64,000 bases of DNA, from NCBI GenBank assembly GCA_947493335.1, contig CANLQO010000007.1, positions 1-64,000 on the forward strand, given 5' to 3'. Source of the stretch: an uncultured Paracoccaceae bacterium (GTDB lineage Bacteria > Pseudomonadota > Alphaproteobacteria > Rhodobacterales > Rhodobacteraceae). The position numbers were made by a program, and so were the translations under genes. Each line of letters begins with the position of its first letter. Within the stretch, counting starts at the first letter, position 1. Below the pieces are notes generated by a model that was not told the DNA's origin, did no database searches, and saw only the letters and a program-made list of their open reading frames with translations. Positions 24,274 to 33,943 of the stretch are shown one piece after another.

Positions 24274-25355
24274 AGTCTAGCCGCACACAACGCACGCAGA
24301 AGCAGATTTTCGCTTGTGGCTCTTTGGAGAAAATTTTCCCCTCCTACGCTGATGAACAAAGAATTAATTCAGCGGAACAACACTCGCGGCCTCTTTATCC
24401 ACTAGCGAGGGTTGAAGGGAGTGGAGGACCTAGCAAAGTCCTTCGCTACCGGTACTTGTCCACCATCTTCAGCCGTATCCCAATTATGGCCTTGAGTGGT
24501 GGACAAGCTGCTCTATGGGCGGGTTTGCTACTGCTTTGCGTGCTGTTGCTGGCTCATCCAAAGACTGCACAAGCCGAGGCCTTCCGAATCAACAAATGTG
24601 AAACCCGCGCAACGACCGGCTGGAATTTTTACTGCCGCGATCCCGAACCGGAGGAGGTCGAAGATCCTGAACCCGTGCCACCTCCGCCACCTCAGGAAAT
24701 GGCTGAGCAACCAAAGCCGGAGGAGCCACGGCAGGAACCAATCTCTGCCACCGAACAGATGATGGCGTTTCGGGCCCATGTCGATGAGCTCAAGCATCGC
24801 GCCGTTCTCGACCCGACCCCTGAGAACGTTTTGGCCTATATGGAAGTGAACAAACTGGTGGCCGACAGGGCAGGGGACTTCGCCGAGCAGTGGCAACGGG
24901 TGCTTTTTGAAACACCGCATCTGAATGCCAACGTTGACAGCCCGCTCGCTGCGGCCGGTATTTCGGTATTCCAGGACCAGATGAAGGCAGCGCGAGAGGC
25001 GACCTTTGTGAAGGTGGCACAGACGTCAGGCATTCTTTTCATATTTGAAGGCGACGGCCGCTGCGGCATTTGTCGTGTTCAAGGTGAAATTCTTGCACAG
25101 ATGGAGGAACATTTTGGTGTCTCGATCCTGGCGGTTTCCAAGGATGGCGGACCCAACGCCTTTTTCTCGAATGCTTATGCCGACAACGGAAGATTGGCTG
25201 AGCTCGGACTGGCCGAGTTTCCCGCTCCAACACTCGCATTGATCGATCCCAAGACAAACGAAGTCTCCGTCATGGGATCTGGGCTGATAACAGCCGACCA
25301 GATCCTGCAGCGCGTCCATCTCATCACTGAAATTCCACCCGGGGAGCAATACTGA
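24270..25355 (+). CDS. traF: Conjugal pilus assembly protein TraF
   Basis: 361 residues from ATG 24270, in a 4-bp overlap with the previous gene. The hydrophobic segment (AALWAGLLLLCVLLLAHP) starts only at about residue 80, so ATG 24486 is a possible alternative start giving a normal signal peptide. A Pro/Glu-rich linker follows (about 120-150), then the TraF thioredoxin-like domain with C265-G-I-C268, where many TraF proteins lack cysteines. TraF acts in the periplasm during pilus assembly and precedes traH as in F-type clusters. Confidence 0.85.
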   Translation: MKSSRTQRTQKQIFACGSLEKIFPSYADEQRINSAEQHSRPLYPLARVEGSGGPSKVLRYRYLSTIFSRIPIMALSGGQAALWAGLLLLCVLLLAHPKTAQAEAFRINKCETRATTGWNFYCRDPEPEEVEDPEPVPPPPPQEMAEQPKPEEPRQEPISATEQMMAFRAHVDELKHRAVLDPTPENVLAYMEVNKLVADRAGDFAEQWQRVLFETPHLNANVDSPLAAAGISVFQDQMKAAREATFVKVAQTSGILFIFEGDGRCGICRVQGEILAQMEEHFGVSILAVSKDGGPNAFFSNAYADNGRLAELGLAEFPAPTLALIDPKTNEVSVMGSGLITADQILQRVHLITEIPPGEQY

Positions 25356-26755
25356 TGAAACAGTTTTTTGACCTTAAGGCGGCTTCTGTCGGCGTTCTCA
25401 TGGGGTGTTTCGTCACCCCGACAGCGGTTGTTGCTGATGTTGCCGGGGATCTCCGGGACTTTTGGGAAAGGTCTGGCGGCGGCGTCAACGTCAGTCGTCC
25501 CATGACCTATGATGGTCAACGTGCGGGGTATGCAACGTTGGGGAGTGTGCAGGTCCGTACCCGCAGCCGTAATTCCAACCTTGTGAACATCCAACTTCCC
25601 TCCGTGCGTGCCGGCTGCGGTGGCATTGACCTCTTTGGTGGTGCGTTCTCATTCATCTCGAAGGACGAACTCATCGCGCTGATGGAAGCCATTATGCAAA
25701 ATGCCTCGGGCTTTGCGTTTGAGCTGGCTTTGGAGAGTATGTCGCCCGCTGTGCAAGAAACCGTGGCCAAGTTGCGGGACCTTGTGCAACAGGTCAACGC
25801 GATGAACATCAACTCATGCGAGACGGGCCAGCTTCTTACCGCGTCGATCTGGCCGCAAATGGAAGGGGCGAGCCAGCACATTTGCCAGACCATCGGGTCT
25901 TATCAGGGCCTTTTTGCCGACCGCGTATCATCGCGGCACGGATGCACGACAGGCGGTGATCACATGGATACGATGGATCAGGCGTCTGGTGATCTTGCCG
26001 ACCAGGTTCCATATGACATCAACTATGCATGGGAGGCCACGAAGAAGAACGCGTTTCTCTCATCTGATCGCCGGCTGGCAGAGTTTTTCATGACTCTGAC
26101 CGGTACGATCATCACGCTTGCGCCGCAAAACGACAATGACGGCCCTGAACACCGTCCGATTGCGCCGCGTGCCGCCAGTGAGGAGATGCTGCGCGTTCTT
26201 GTTGAGGGTGGGACAGTCGAGGCGCTCCGCTGCGACACCAACAACGAATGCCTTAACCCGACACTGCAGAACCTGACGATCCCGCAGAACCGAGCACTAT
26301 TTCAGTACACCGCAGACACAATTGGCAGCATTCGAGATGCGATCCGAGCTGGAAACGCCACCATCTCGGATGAGGCGGTGGCGCTGCTTGGAATGACATC
26401 CGTCCCGGTCCTCGACATGCTTGTGACCGGTATGTCCTATCAGCATGTTTTTGTGGACAGCGAGATTGCGGCGATGGCGGAGGTGGTCGCGGTCGATCTG
26501 GCCATGATCTACATTGATCAATCACTCCGCGATATGGGTTCAGCTGCAGGGCGGATTGCGACGTTCGGTGAGTTCACGATCCAGTATCAGGAGCAGATCC
26601 AAACGACGCAGAACAACTTCTCTCAACTCCGCCAATTGGCCGCTGAACGATACAGCCATGCGATGCGCACACTGGAACGGCTCGCGCTCGCCAAGAAAGA
26701 ACTGGCAGCATATTCCACCACCCGCTTCGCGGCCATGTTGGGGTCACAACAGTAA
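25355..26755 (+). CDS. traH: Conjugal pilus assembly protein TraH
   Basis: 466 residues, matching F TraH (about 458). Signal peptide residues 1-27. Family features: RAGCGGIDLFGGAFSFI near 85-100, NINSCETGQLL near 150, and a C-terminal coiled region (QEQIQTTQNNFSQLRQLAAE, quoted partly). TraH is a periplasmic/outer-membrane-associated pilus assembly factor. It shares one base with each neighbour, traF and traG. Confidence 0.93.
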   Translation: MKQFFDLKAASVGVLMGCFVTPTAVVADVAGDLRDFWERSGGGVNVSRPMTYDGQRAGYATLGSVQVRTRSRNSNLVNIQLPSVRAGCGGIDLFGGAFSFISKDELIALMEAIMQNASGFAFELALESMSPAVQETVAKLRDLVQQVNAMNINSCETGQLLTASIWPQMEGASQHICQTIGSYQGLFADRVSSRHGCTTGGDHMDTMDQASGDLADQVPYDINYAWEATKKNAFLSSDRRLAEFFMTLTGTIITLAPQNDNDGPEHRPIAPRAASEEMLRVLVEGGTVEALRCDTNNECLNPTLQNLTIPQNRALFQYTADTIGSIRDAIRAGNATISDEAVALLGMTSVPVLDMLVTGMSYQHVFVDSEIAAMAEVVAVDLAMIYIDQSLRDMGSAAGRIATFGEFTIQYQEQIQTTQNNFSQLRQLAAERYSHAMRTLERLALAKKELAAYSTTRFAAMLGSQQ

Positions 26756-29700
26756 TGCCAGAGCTTGAAGTCTATACCACCGGTGGTGGTTACTATCACT
26801 GGGATCTGTTCAACTTCCTCGCTAGGTTCACAGGTAACGGGGCTTGGATGGAGTTGCTTACTGTCGGGCTCATCGTCGGTGTGATTTGGCTCGTTGTGAA
26901 ATTTGCCCTATCCGGTTCAATGCAGGGGACGTGGCAATATTTGGCGCTCCTCGCAACAGTTGGTGCATTGGGCGTGGGGCCGAAAGCTCGGGTCATTATC
27001 ATCGATTCAACGTTCCCGCTCGGGATCTACGGAACTGTCGACAACGTGCCGTACAGTGTGGCCTTTGTTGCGAGCACGACCAGCAAAGTCAGTCACGCCT
27101 TAACGCGGCGGATGGAAGCTCTGCTCTCGACACCCAACAACCTAACCTATCAAAGTCATGGCATGATCGTCGGTGCGAGCCTGATGGCACAAGCTGCGCG
27201 CTGGCGTGCAGTAACACCTTCTATCCAGACGAACCTCGTCAACTTCATGGAAAACTGCATGATTGACGGGGCAAATGTGGGTCTTGTGGATATCGACCGT
27301 TTGGCACAGGCGCGCAATCTGTCCCAGTTCGTTGCAAACAATGTGCCGGGCGCTCTCGCCTATTACGATGAGGTACAGGGAGCGACGGTAAGGTGCACGG
27401 ATGGTTGGGCCGCCTTGCAATCATCGGTGACGGATGAGGTCGACAGCATCTTGTTCACCCAAGCGGCATCACGTGCGCCTGCAGATCGCTTTGGAAACCG
27501 CAACAATTTTGATCCCAACGATCTGCGCGGCTCGCTTGAGGATTTCCAGACGTTGATGGGGATGGCCTCCTACAATGCGACGTCATACATCCGACAAGCG
27601 ATGCTGATCCGTTCGCTCGATGATGCGTCAGGTCGGTTAATAGCCACGTCGGGAAACTCGGCTGCGATGGAGCTCTATCAACAGGCCAGGGCGGAAAGCC
27701 AGACGCGGTCCAGTTATCAAATTGTCGGGTCTTCCGCGACGAAATGGGTTCCAATCCTGAAGATTGCGTTTGAGGCGCTTTACCTCGGAGCGTTTCCGCT
27801 GGCGATGCTCTTGATGATGACGCCCATGGCGGCAACGGTTGCACGGGGATATTTTGGTGGCTTTGTTTGGCTTGCCGCTTGGGAGCCAATGTCGGCTGTT
27901 CTGCATACTGTTGTGATCAAATCCGCGACAGGTTGGTATCGCGATGCGTTTGCCACGCTGAATGGCTCCACGATCCAGAACTCTCTGACGTGGGCCAATC
28001 ATCTTGGGGTGCATGCTGTCGAAGGCGATGTTGGGTCTGTCGCAGGATATTTGATGATGTCCGTGCCCTTCCTAAGCTTTGCTGTGCTGTTTGGTGCCAA
28101 CAAGATGGCCGGACTGGCGACGTCCCTATTGAACGTAAGCCAGGGCGCTGCCATCGAGACCGGCCGCGAGGCCGCAACTGGCAACGTCTCGCTTGGGACC
28201 AGCTCATTCAACAATCACCGCGCCAATCAATGGCAGTCATCGATGATGGTTGATGCAGGGCGGGAGAGTTATTTCACTCAAGATGGTGGCTACGTCACCA
28301 ACAACAGGGATGGCTCTACGACCTATCAGGCGGGGTCAGCGCAATCTAACGTCGGCATGAGCGCCAGCGTGGGCCAGACTGTGAGGGAAGAGATTTCGGA
28401 TCGCTCAGCCGCAGCTTGGCGCAGTGCAGAATCTGCGAGTGAGGATCTGACGAACAGCCTGATGTCCACGGCGTCGCAGCTGAGCGAATTCGGGCGTTCG
28501 GCCAGCTATAGCCGGACCGCAGGCAGTGAGCGCGGGTGGAGTGCTTCGGAGCAGGAAAGAACTCAGGTCGAGAAAACGTGGTCGCAATTGGAGAGATTTG
28601 CTGAATCTCATGGATTGAATACTAACATTGCACTATCCGCCGCAGTCTCTGCGGGAGCAGGTGTATCCTCTGCCGTGGTCAAAGCGGGTTTGATGGCAGA
28701 CGGGAAGCTCGATGCTGCTTCTGCTGAACGCTTTGACAGAGCGTATGAAGATTCGAAAAATAGCGGGTTGGCACAATCGGTTTCTCAAATGATTGAATCC
28801 TCCGATCGCGCGTTCTCTGGCTCGTCCTCTGCTGAAGGGGAGAGCGGCACGAACTCCATCCGAAGCAATTTTGAGCGGGTTCAAACCGAAGCACAGCGAT
28901 ATGCGTCGTCCTATGAGGAGGCTCAGAGCCTCGAACGGGCGAACGCCTGGCTGCAGTCAAAAGACTATAGCTACAATCAGCGCATCACCGATGCCGTCAT
29001 CACAGAGCTGCAACAGCAGGGTTACAACGATGAACAGATCTCAGGGTTGGTGAACCCGAAGACGACTGCCGGGATCCGGCGCCAGGAAGAGATCGTTGGT
29101 GGTATTCTGCCCGGCATTATTGATGAGTTGGGTATCATGAGCGGGAACAATGCGGTTCCTCCACCTCGGTCCGGCAACAGCTACTACGGGTCTGGCAATG
29201 TCATGGCCACGTCTGTTGACCCAACAACCGCCAATCTAGAGACGCCCCGTGTTGGCCACCTTGCCGCAGCAGATGCCAACACCCAGCGGCTCGCCAATGC
29301 AAATTTTGATGGCGTTAGTGGTCGGGTCAATACCGGTCTTGATCGGCAAGGCCATGTTGAAACCCGCCTCGAAGATGGCGCCCGACAGACTGATCGTACC
29401 GTCGGTGAAGCCTTTGTTGACCGTGGCGTCGGCGTGGTGGGAATGGATCCCGTCTTCAGCGATCTGCCAGCGCCGGGGCAAGTGCCCCAATCACCGCCGC
29501 CTCCCACCAGACAACCAGCACGGCCGGGGCCGGCCCCAGGGGGCTACAATACCCCAGCGATCCAGCGCGACCTTTCTCCTTACGAGAAAGATGTCATGGT
29601 GCGTACGATCATCGGCGAAGCGGCAAATGAAGGGGTTATTGGGCAAGCGGCTGTGGCCCATACAATCCGCAACCGCGTGATGGACCAACGCTGGGGAGAC

Positions 29701-30027
29701 GATCCAGCCGAGGTCTCGCTGCAGTTCAAACAGTTCTCAGCTTGGAACGATGGGGCAGGGGGCAACAGCCTTCCCACGAAGTACAACCCTGGCGATGCGC
29801 TCTATGATCGCGTCGCGAACATCGTTGATGATGTCTGGTCAGGAGAAACCCGCGACATGACTGGTGGGGCAACGTTCTACTACTCACCTGCAGGGATGGA
29901 CGCATTGGTCAACGAAGGCTCCCAAGGCAACCGCCTGCCGAACTGGCTCAACGAGCAGAACGCAGATCGCGGTGTGGCCCCCGCTGTGATCGGAGGCCAC
30001 GTGTTTACAGGTCGGGTGAGGAACTAA
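26755..30027 (+). CDS. traG: TraG with a C-terminal cell-wall hydrolase domain
   Basis: 1090 residues. The first 460 residues match the TraG N-terminal membrane domain (several hydrophobic segments including LYLGAFPLAMLLMMTPMAATV). Residues 470-930 are a long Ser/Gln/Ala-rich periplasmic region. Residues about 940-1090 are a SleB-like hydrolase domain: VRTIIGEAANEGVIGQAAVA, then LQFKQFSAWN and GATFYYSP. F TraG functions in pilus assembly and mating-pair stabilisation but lacks this domain, so this version may also open the peptidoglycan. It is the last gene of the plus-strand operon. Confidence 0.92.
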   Translation: MPELEVYTTGGGYYHWDLFNFLARFTGNGAWMELLTVGLIVGVIWLVVKFALSGSMQGTWQYLALLATVGALGVGPKARVIIIDSTFPLGIYGTVDNVPYSVAFVASTTSKVSHALTRRMEALLSTPNNLTYQSHGMIVGASLMAQAARWRAVTPSIQTNLVNFMENCMIDGANVGLVDIDRLAQARNLSQFVANNVPGALAYYDEVQGATVRCTDGWAALQSSVTDEVDSILFTQAASRAPADRFGNRNNFDPNDLRGSLEDFQTLMGMASYNATSYIRQAMLIRSLDDASGRLIATSGNSAAMELYQQARAESQTRSSYQIVGSSATKWVPILKIAFEALYLGAFPLAMLLMMTPMAATVARGYFGGFVWLAAWEPMSAVLHTVVIKSATGWYRDAFATLNGSTIQNSLTWANHLGVHAVEGDVGSVAGYLMMSVPFLSFAVLFGANKMAGLATSLLNVSQGAAIETGREAATGNVSLGTSSFNNHRANQWQSSMMVDAGRESYFTQDGGYVTNNRDGSTTYQAGSAQSNVGMSASVGQTVREEISDRSAAAWRSAESASEDLTNSLMSTASQLSEFGRSASYSRTAGSERGWSASEQERTQVEKTWSQLERFAESHGLNTNIALSAAVSAGAGVSSAVVKAGLMADGKLDAASAERFDRAYEDSKNSGLAQSVSQMIESSDRAFSGSSSAEGESGTNSIRSNFERVQTEAQRYASSYEEAQSLERANAWLQSKDYSYNQRITDAVITELQQQGYNDEQISGLVNPKTTAGIRRQEEIVGGILPGIIDELGIMSGNNAVPPPRSGNSYYGSGNVMATSVDPTTANLETPRVGHLAAADANTQRLANANFDGVSGRVNTGLDRQGHVETRLEDGARQTDRTVGEAFVDRGVGVVGMDPVFSDLPAPGQVPQSPPPPTRQPARPGPAPGGYNTPAIQRDLSPYEKDVMVRTIIGEAANEGVIGQAAVAHTIRNRVMDQRWGDDPAEVSLQFKQFSAWNDGAGGNSLPTKYNPGDALYDRVANIVDDVWSGETRDMTGGATFYYSPAGMDALVNEGSQGNRLPNWLNEQNADRGVAPAVIGGHVFTGRVRN

Positions 30028-30294
30028 TTAGGTCCAATCCCGGTGGACGTTGTCAGGATGGACGTCCTTGTACGATGGATTGATGACCCGGTCCGGCTCC
30101 CAATCAACGTCTGACCCAGTGCTCGGAGTTATTGGACCCTTATCAGGTTCGCCCCCAGCAAACATAACGAACCCCCACCATGCGCTGAAAGCTGCAAAAG
30201 CGTACCACCCTGGCGCCATGATGACGCCCAGCACAGCGCAGCCCGCCGCCAGAGCAAACGCCAATCCAACACCTTTGGTCATGCGCAGTTGCAT
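30028..30294 (-). CDS. Small membrane protein opposite the tra operon
   Basis: 88 residues from ATG 30294, preceded by an AAAGG-like site. Two hydrophobic segments (GVGLAFALAAGCAVLGVIM and FAAFSAWWGFVMFAGG), then an acidic tail with many Asp. The frame stays open upstream to 30372, but that extension reads poorly. It ends directly after traG and is transcribed towards it. Family unknown. Confidence 0.5.
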   Translation of the reverse strand: MQLRMTKGVGLAFALAAGCAVLGVIMAPGWYAFAAFSAWWGFVMFAGGEPDKGPITPSTGSDVDWEPDRVINPSYKDVHPDNVHRDWT

Positions 30295-30343
30295 GGTTAC
30301 GATGCCTTTCAAACTTGGGATCCAATTATAGCAGGAACAAAGC

Positions 30344-30619
30344 GTGAAAACCACCCAGGGTAGATTCGACACGCAACAACTGTGTCAACGGTGCATGGCC
30401 TACCGGTTCGTCTCCGATATCGACGCTCGCCGGATTCACCGGGTTGAACCCTGCTTTTCGGAGCCACCTTCGCCTGAACCGAAAGGAGCCATCAGGGGTT
30501 CTGTGCCAAGGGGGGTGGTGCGGCCCCCGGCGCGGCAGCGCGAGGACACGGCCCTCTTGGCGCAGGTTCTGGGATGGATCAGGTTCATAGGGGAAGGGGC
30601 CGAACAAGCGGGAAAATAA
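30344..30619 (+). CDS. Small hypothetical protein with a CxxC pair
   Basis: 91 residues from GTG 30344, with AGGA 8 bases upstream. It carries LCQRCMAYRF near the start and a proline-rich middle (PPSPEPKG). There is no signal peptide. A minus-strand frame overlaps the same stretch but has a weaker start. The CxxC could bind metal. Moderate support only. Confidence 0.42.
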   Translation: MKTTQGRFDTQQLCQRCMAYRFVSDIDARRIHRVEPCFSEPPSPEPKGAIRGSVPRGVVRPPARQREDTALLAQVLGWIRFIGEGAEQAGK

Positions 30620-30655
30620 CCCGCTGCTTTTTGGTGAACCAGAGCAAGAAAGCTG

Positions 30656-31096
30656 TTGATGATCCTGCTCGGAACATGTCTGATTTGCAGCATGATTTAC
30701 CGTCGGTTTTTGATCGCTTTTTGCATTGTTCTACTCAGCCCGGCTTTGGCCTCTGCTCAGAGTCTTCAGGTGCGAGACGCAGACACGATCGTTGTGAATG
30801 GAACACCCATCCGTTTGAACGGTGTCGATGCGCCAGAACTAGGTACGAGAGCGGGTCAGAACGCCCGAAGATGGATGGTGAACTATCTCAGAGGCAGGGC
30901 CATCGAGTGCCAGCTCAACGGCGACCGAACCCATGATCGCTATGTCGGTGTTTGCTATGCCGATGGGCAGGACATTGGCGCGGCCGTGATTGCGGCGGGT
31001 CATGCTCTGGATTGCGCGAGGTATTCCGGAGGGCGGTATCGAGGACTGGAGACGCCGGCAGCTCAGTCGGGTATCCGGCGATCAACGTACTGCTGA
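30656..31096 (+). CDS. Exported thermonuclease-like protein (SNase fold)
   Basis: Up to 146 residues from TTG 30656; ATG 30692 is a reasonable alternative. The signal peptide ends near LASAQ. The SNase fold motifs are present: VRDADTIVVNGTPIRLNGVDAPEL and later HDRYVGVCYADGQDIGAAVI (quoted partly), holding the usual Asp, Arg and Glu catalytic positions of the first half. By family knowledge it would be a calcium-dependent, sugar-nonspecific nuclease exported from the cytoplasm. Similar genes are frequent on conjugative plasmids near the transfer region; their role in transfer is not established. Confidence 0.85.
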   Translation: MMILLGTCLICSMIYRRFLIAFCIVLLSPALASAQSLQVRDADTIVVNGTPIRLNGVDAPELGTRAGQNARRWMVNYLRGRAIECQLNGDRTHDRYVGVCYADGQDIGAAVIAAGHALDCARYSGGRYRGLETPAAQSGIRRSTYC

Positions 31097-31252
31097 TGTG
31101 AGAAATGCGCGCCCCAACTGATCGAAGATCCCCGCCTTTGTTTCAGATCGGAGTCACACAACCCAAAGTACAACAAAAGCGCTATTGTGCTTAGAATGAC
31201 TAAGCTGCCATGTTGTTCAGAAGATTTTATGTGTCTGGTACGAAATTGAAAG

Positions 31253-32104
31253 ATGAACCAAAACCAAGATAATACGCATCGATCACTCAAGAGTCTTGTC
31301 AGTGTGAACGCTTGGTTTGCCCAGGATTCTAATGATCAACGCCGATTTACACTTCATGCTGACGTCTCATTCGGTGAAGAGCGGCTGGGTGGTGATGCCG
31401 CAACAAATATTGTCTTTAAGGTTTCCGTTAAGCGTTGTGACATCATATTCGTTCCGCCCAATGGAGCGCCCTTTCGTGTCGATCCTGCATCAGTACGCTC
31501 ACCTCGTCCATTGGATCCAAAGCGTGTCGTAATGACTGAGACGACGACTGCCAAAATTGGTGGGAGAGCACAGTTAAGAGCGACGCCCAATTCCTTGGGT
31601 GCCTCTGCCGAGGCCGAAGCTGCGATTGACCGGTCACGCACAACAGAAACGAGCCAAGAGACAGATTTCGATGTTTATCACGAGATCTGGAAGAGGATTA
31701 AAGGTAACCATGCGTGGACGGTCGATGGTCGAGAATTGAGCAGCAGCCGTTTGGCAGGACCAGTTTTTGATGCTAAGGAGCACCCCCGTTTGACGATCAT
31801 TGATCGTCGGCCAGACGAGGCCATCGAACGCGATAAGAAACAAAACTTGGAACCCGTCGCGACGATCAAGGTCTCTTGCCTAAGAGAGGATATCGATATT
31901 TACGATATTCAGCTGAAGGACCCAGAAGCTCAGTCTTTGTTCAAACGCAAGCCCAACAAAGAAATTCAACTGATGGCAGCCCGAGAGATTTTGAAGACTG
32001 CTTTGATAACTGAGGGCCTTCATGCGGGTGATTTGCCCAGTGACCCATTCGCAGAAATGGAGTTATGCGATGTCTCCGTCACAATCGTTGACTACAGCAC
32101 TTGA
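31253..32104 (+). CDS. Unknown protein, first gene of a two-gene operon
   Basis: 283 residues with no signal peptide or membrane segment. The first 110 residues are strand-rich (FKVSVKRCDIIFVPPNG, FRVDPASVRSP), the middle is Ala/Glu-rich and probably helical (SLGASAEAEAAIDRSRTTET), and the C-terminal third is mixed (TIKVSCLREDIDIYDIQLKD). I do not recognise the family. It overlaps the next gene by 35 bp, so the two are co-translated and probably work together. Base composition is lower in GC than in the tra genes, suggesting transferred cargo. Confidence 0.7.
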   Translation: MNQNQDNTHRSLKSLVSVNAWFAQDSNDQRRFTLHADVSFGEERLGGDAATNIVFKVSVKRCDIIFVPPNGAPFRVDPASVRSPRPLDPKRVVMTETTTAKIGGRAQLRATPNSLGASAEAEAAIDRSRTTETSQETDFDVYHEIWKRIKGNHAWTVDGRELSSSRLAGPVFDAKEHPRLTIIDRRPDEAIERDKKQNLEPVATIKVSCLREDIDIYDIQLKDPEAQSLFKRKPNKEIQLMAAREILKTALITEGLHAGDLPSDPFAEMELCDVSVTIVDYST

Positions 32105-33296
32105 GGCGGTAGAGCGGGTGCTTGCAGCCGATACAAGTGACTTTAATGAACTGGCGGCGATAGCGGGTGCACCAGTTGAAGAAGTATTTTTTGGCGCTGA
32201 TCTAACCGGTGTTGATCTTCGAGAATCTGAGATCGATTCGTTGCTCCCCCTTCTTACCAAGTTCGAGGGTGCAGTGCTGACGGAGACACAACGAACCAAA
32301 TTCAGAAAGGCTGCGCGGCAAACAAAAGGTGTCGTGGTCCGTCGTAAAATCTCTGATCTTCGGATCGATTTAGTCGTCCGGTTCCTTGACTGGTTTGAGC
32401 AGTCAGGTTTCGAGGAGGGTGGCAAACATGGGTTGTTCCATAGGCATGATCGCTATCAATTGAAAACATCCAAGCTTCAAGAACTCTTGTTGGTGCCTGT
32501 GGATAGATTGTCACGACAGCCAACCGGCCTTACGTCAGAGTTCGTAAATGTGGCTCTGCGCCAACTCTCGGGGTTCTCCCACACTGAGAACCATCCTTTC
32601 CTGGTTCGGCTCTTTAAACTACTCGGTGACCTAGTAGTTCCTTTTGACGAATACTCCCGCGCAATATTTGATGAGCATTATTCGTTCGTTCCTAGCTTCA
32701 CAACAGGTGAATTGATTGCTCAACTTCGCCCTACATACATCATGGACCGGCATTGGCTCAGCCTCTGGGATGAAAAGGATTTCGTTCGTGCCGCTTCTGT
32801 ATTGGGTGAGCAACGACCGATACACACCAACGCTCTTGAAGATAGTCTTGATGACTTTGATTGGAGCACTCTACTTGAAGTCTTTTCGAGGCTTCCTTTT
32901 GATTGCGATGTGGATGTAGCGGAACGCATGGCCGCAAGATTGACGCGTCAGTCTTGGCCTGCCAGCCAGACTCAGTTGGTGTTGAGATTGAAGACACATC
33001 CTAAGTTACAGCAAGCTATTTTCAGACAATTGTTGGCTCAAGGCAATGGGACACGAGTCGTGGAAGTGATCAGATGGCTCGATGACAACAAAGGGGCAGC
33101 CGGAGCACTTTCGCTTGAAAACGCCCTGTCTATTATCAAAGATTTCGATCTTGCGCTGAGGCTCGCCAAAGAGCTCGCACCGAGACTTGCCCAGAACCAA
33201 CTCAGCGCAGTGGCAGATGCGCTTGATGTCAAAGCCGTAACGAGAGAACAGGTGGAAACGCTAAAGTCGATGCGCACAAAATTCGGATTGCGCTGA
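32070..33296 (+). CDS. Unknown helical protein, second gene of the operon
   Basis: 408 residues from ATG 32070. Residues 5-60 resemble a short pentapeptide-like adaptor: FNELAAIAGAPVEEVFFGAD followed by LTGVDLRESEID. The rest is mostly helical with no enzyme motif I can find (SGFSHTENHPFLVRLFKLLGD, later LARSL-like helices near the end). It is cytoplasmic. Coupling to the preceding gene and its place among regulators and nucleases make an accessory or defence function possible, but this is not shown by the sequence. Confidence 0.7.
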   Translation: MSPSQSLTTALEAVERVLAADTSDFNELAAIAGAPVEEVFFGADLTGVDLRESEIDSLLPLLTKFEGAVLTETQRTKFRKAARQTKGVVVRRKISDLRIDLVVRFLDWFEQSGFEEGGKHGLFHRHDRYQLKTSKLQELLLVPVDRLSRQPTGLTSEFVNVALRQLSGFSHTENHPFLVRLFKLLGDLVVPFDEYSRAIFDEHYSFVPSFTTGELIAQLRPTYIMDRHWLSLWDEKDFVRAASVLGEQRPIHTNALEDSLDDFDWSTLLEVFSRLPFDCDVDVAERMAARLTRQSWPASQTQLVLRLKTHPKLQQAIFRQLLAQGNGTRVVEVIRWLDDNKGAAGALSLENALSIIKDFDLALRLAKELAPRLAQNQLSAVADALDVKAVTREQVETLKSMRTKFGLR

Positions 33297-33409
33297 CTTA
33301 GTTGTGTTCATCTTCTCGGTCTTCTTGCTCTGAAAGGTGCCGCAACACGTAGAGAGTGACACATCAAAAGCCAGATATGCGCAAGTCTTTGGGACTTGGC
33401 GTTTTCATT

Positions 33410-33943
33410 TCACCCGCCGTGTCGATGGCAGTATTCATTCCGATGTATGCGCTTCCAGTCAGTCAGCGAACATTGTGAAGCGACTTGATTTCCACATAGT
33501 GATCCATTTCGTAAGGTTTGCGCACAGAGCGCCAGACCATCCGTTTGCTGCCACTGCTCGAACTCGTCAGGCTCGATCCCTTGCAGTCGAAGGACATAGT
33601 CCAAGCCCTGAGAAAGATAGCCGATCACTTGATCCGGGCTGAGGCTTACAACTGTCTCTGTACAGAAACCACCTCCAAACCTTACCTCGGCGGCAAGGCC
33701 CGCATCTGCCATAGCCCTTACTGTTTGAAGATCGTAGTCAGACCTCCTAGAAGGCGGATTTGCGGGTCTCTCGATCATGGATAGGATCGCAGCTCCGTCT
33801 TTTGGCGAAAGCGGAGCAAACATTTCTGGATCATGGCACCAAAGTCTCAATCGATCCAAAGGGCCAAATATTCTTGTTCTTGATTCAGAATGAGCAATTC
33901 TGCTCATTTCGTCGAGCAGCGTTTGAATTTTGTCATCAGACAT
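33410..33943 (-). CDS. Hypothetical protein with C-terminal Cys/His motif
   Basis: 177 residues. The C-terminal 45 residues hold CAQTLRNGSLCGNQ and NEYCHRHGG, the widespread small zinc-binding pattern C-x(8)-C...YC-x-H. The N-terminal part is helical (DDKIQTLLDEMSRIAHSES). The stop of the upstream Xre gene overlaps its start by one base, so the two form an operon. Function unknown. Confidence 0.6.
   Translation of the reverse strand: MSDDKIQTLLDEMSRIAHSESRTRIFGPLDRLRLWCHDPEMFAPLSPKDGAAILSMIERPANPPSRRSDYDLQTVRAMADAGLAAEVRFGGGFCTETVVSLSPDQVIGYLSQGLDYVLRLQGIEPDEFEQWQQTDGLALCAQTLRNGSLCGNQVASQCSLTDWKRIHRNEYCHRHGG

Noticed and set aside
30326-30607. Minus-strand 93-codon frame overlapping the CxxC gene
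   Set aside because: It has no good ribosome-binding site and less protein-like composition than the plus-strand frame.
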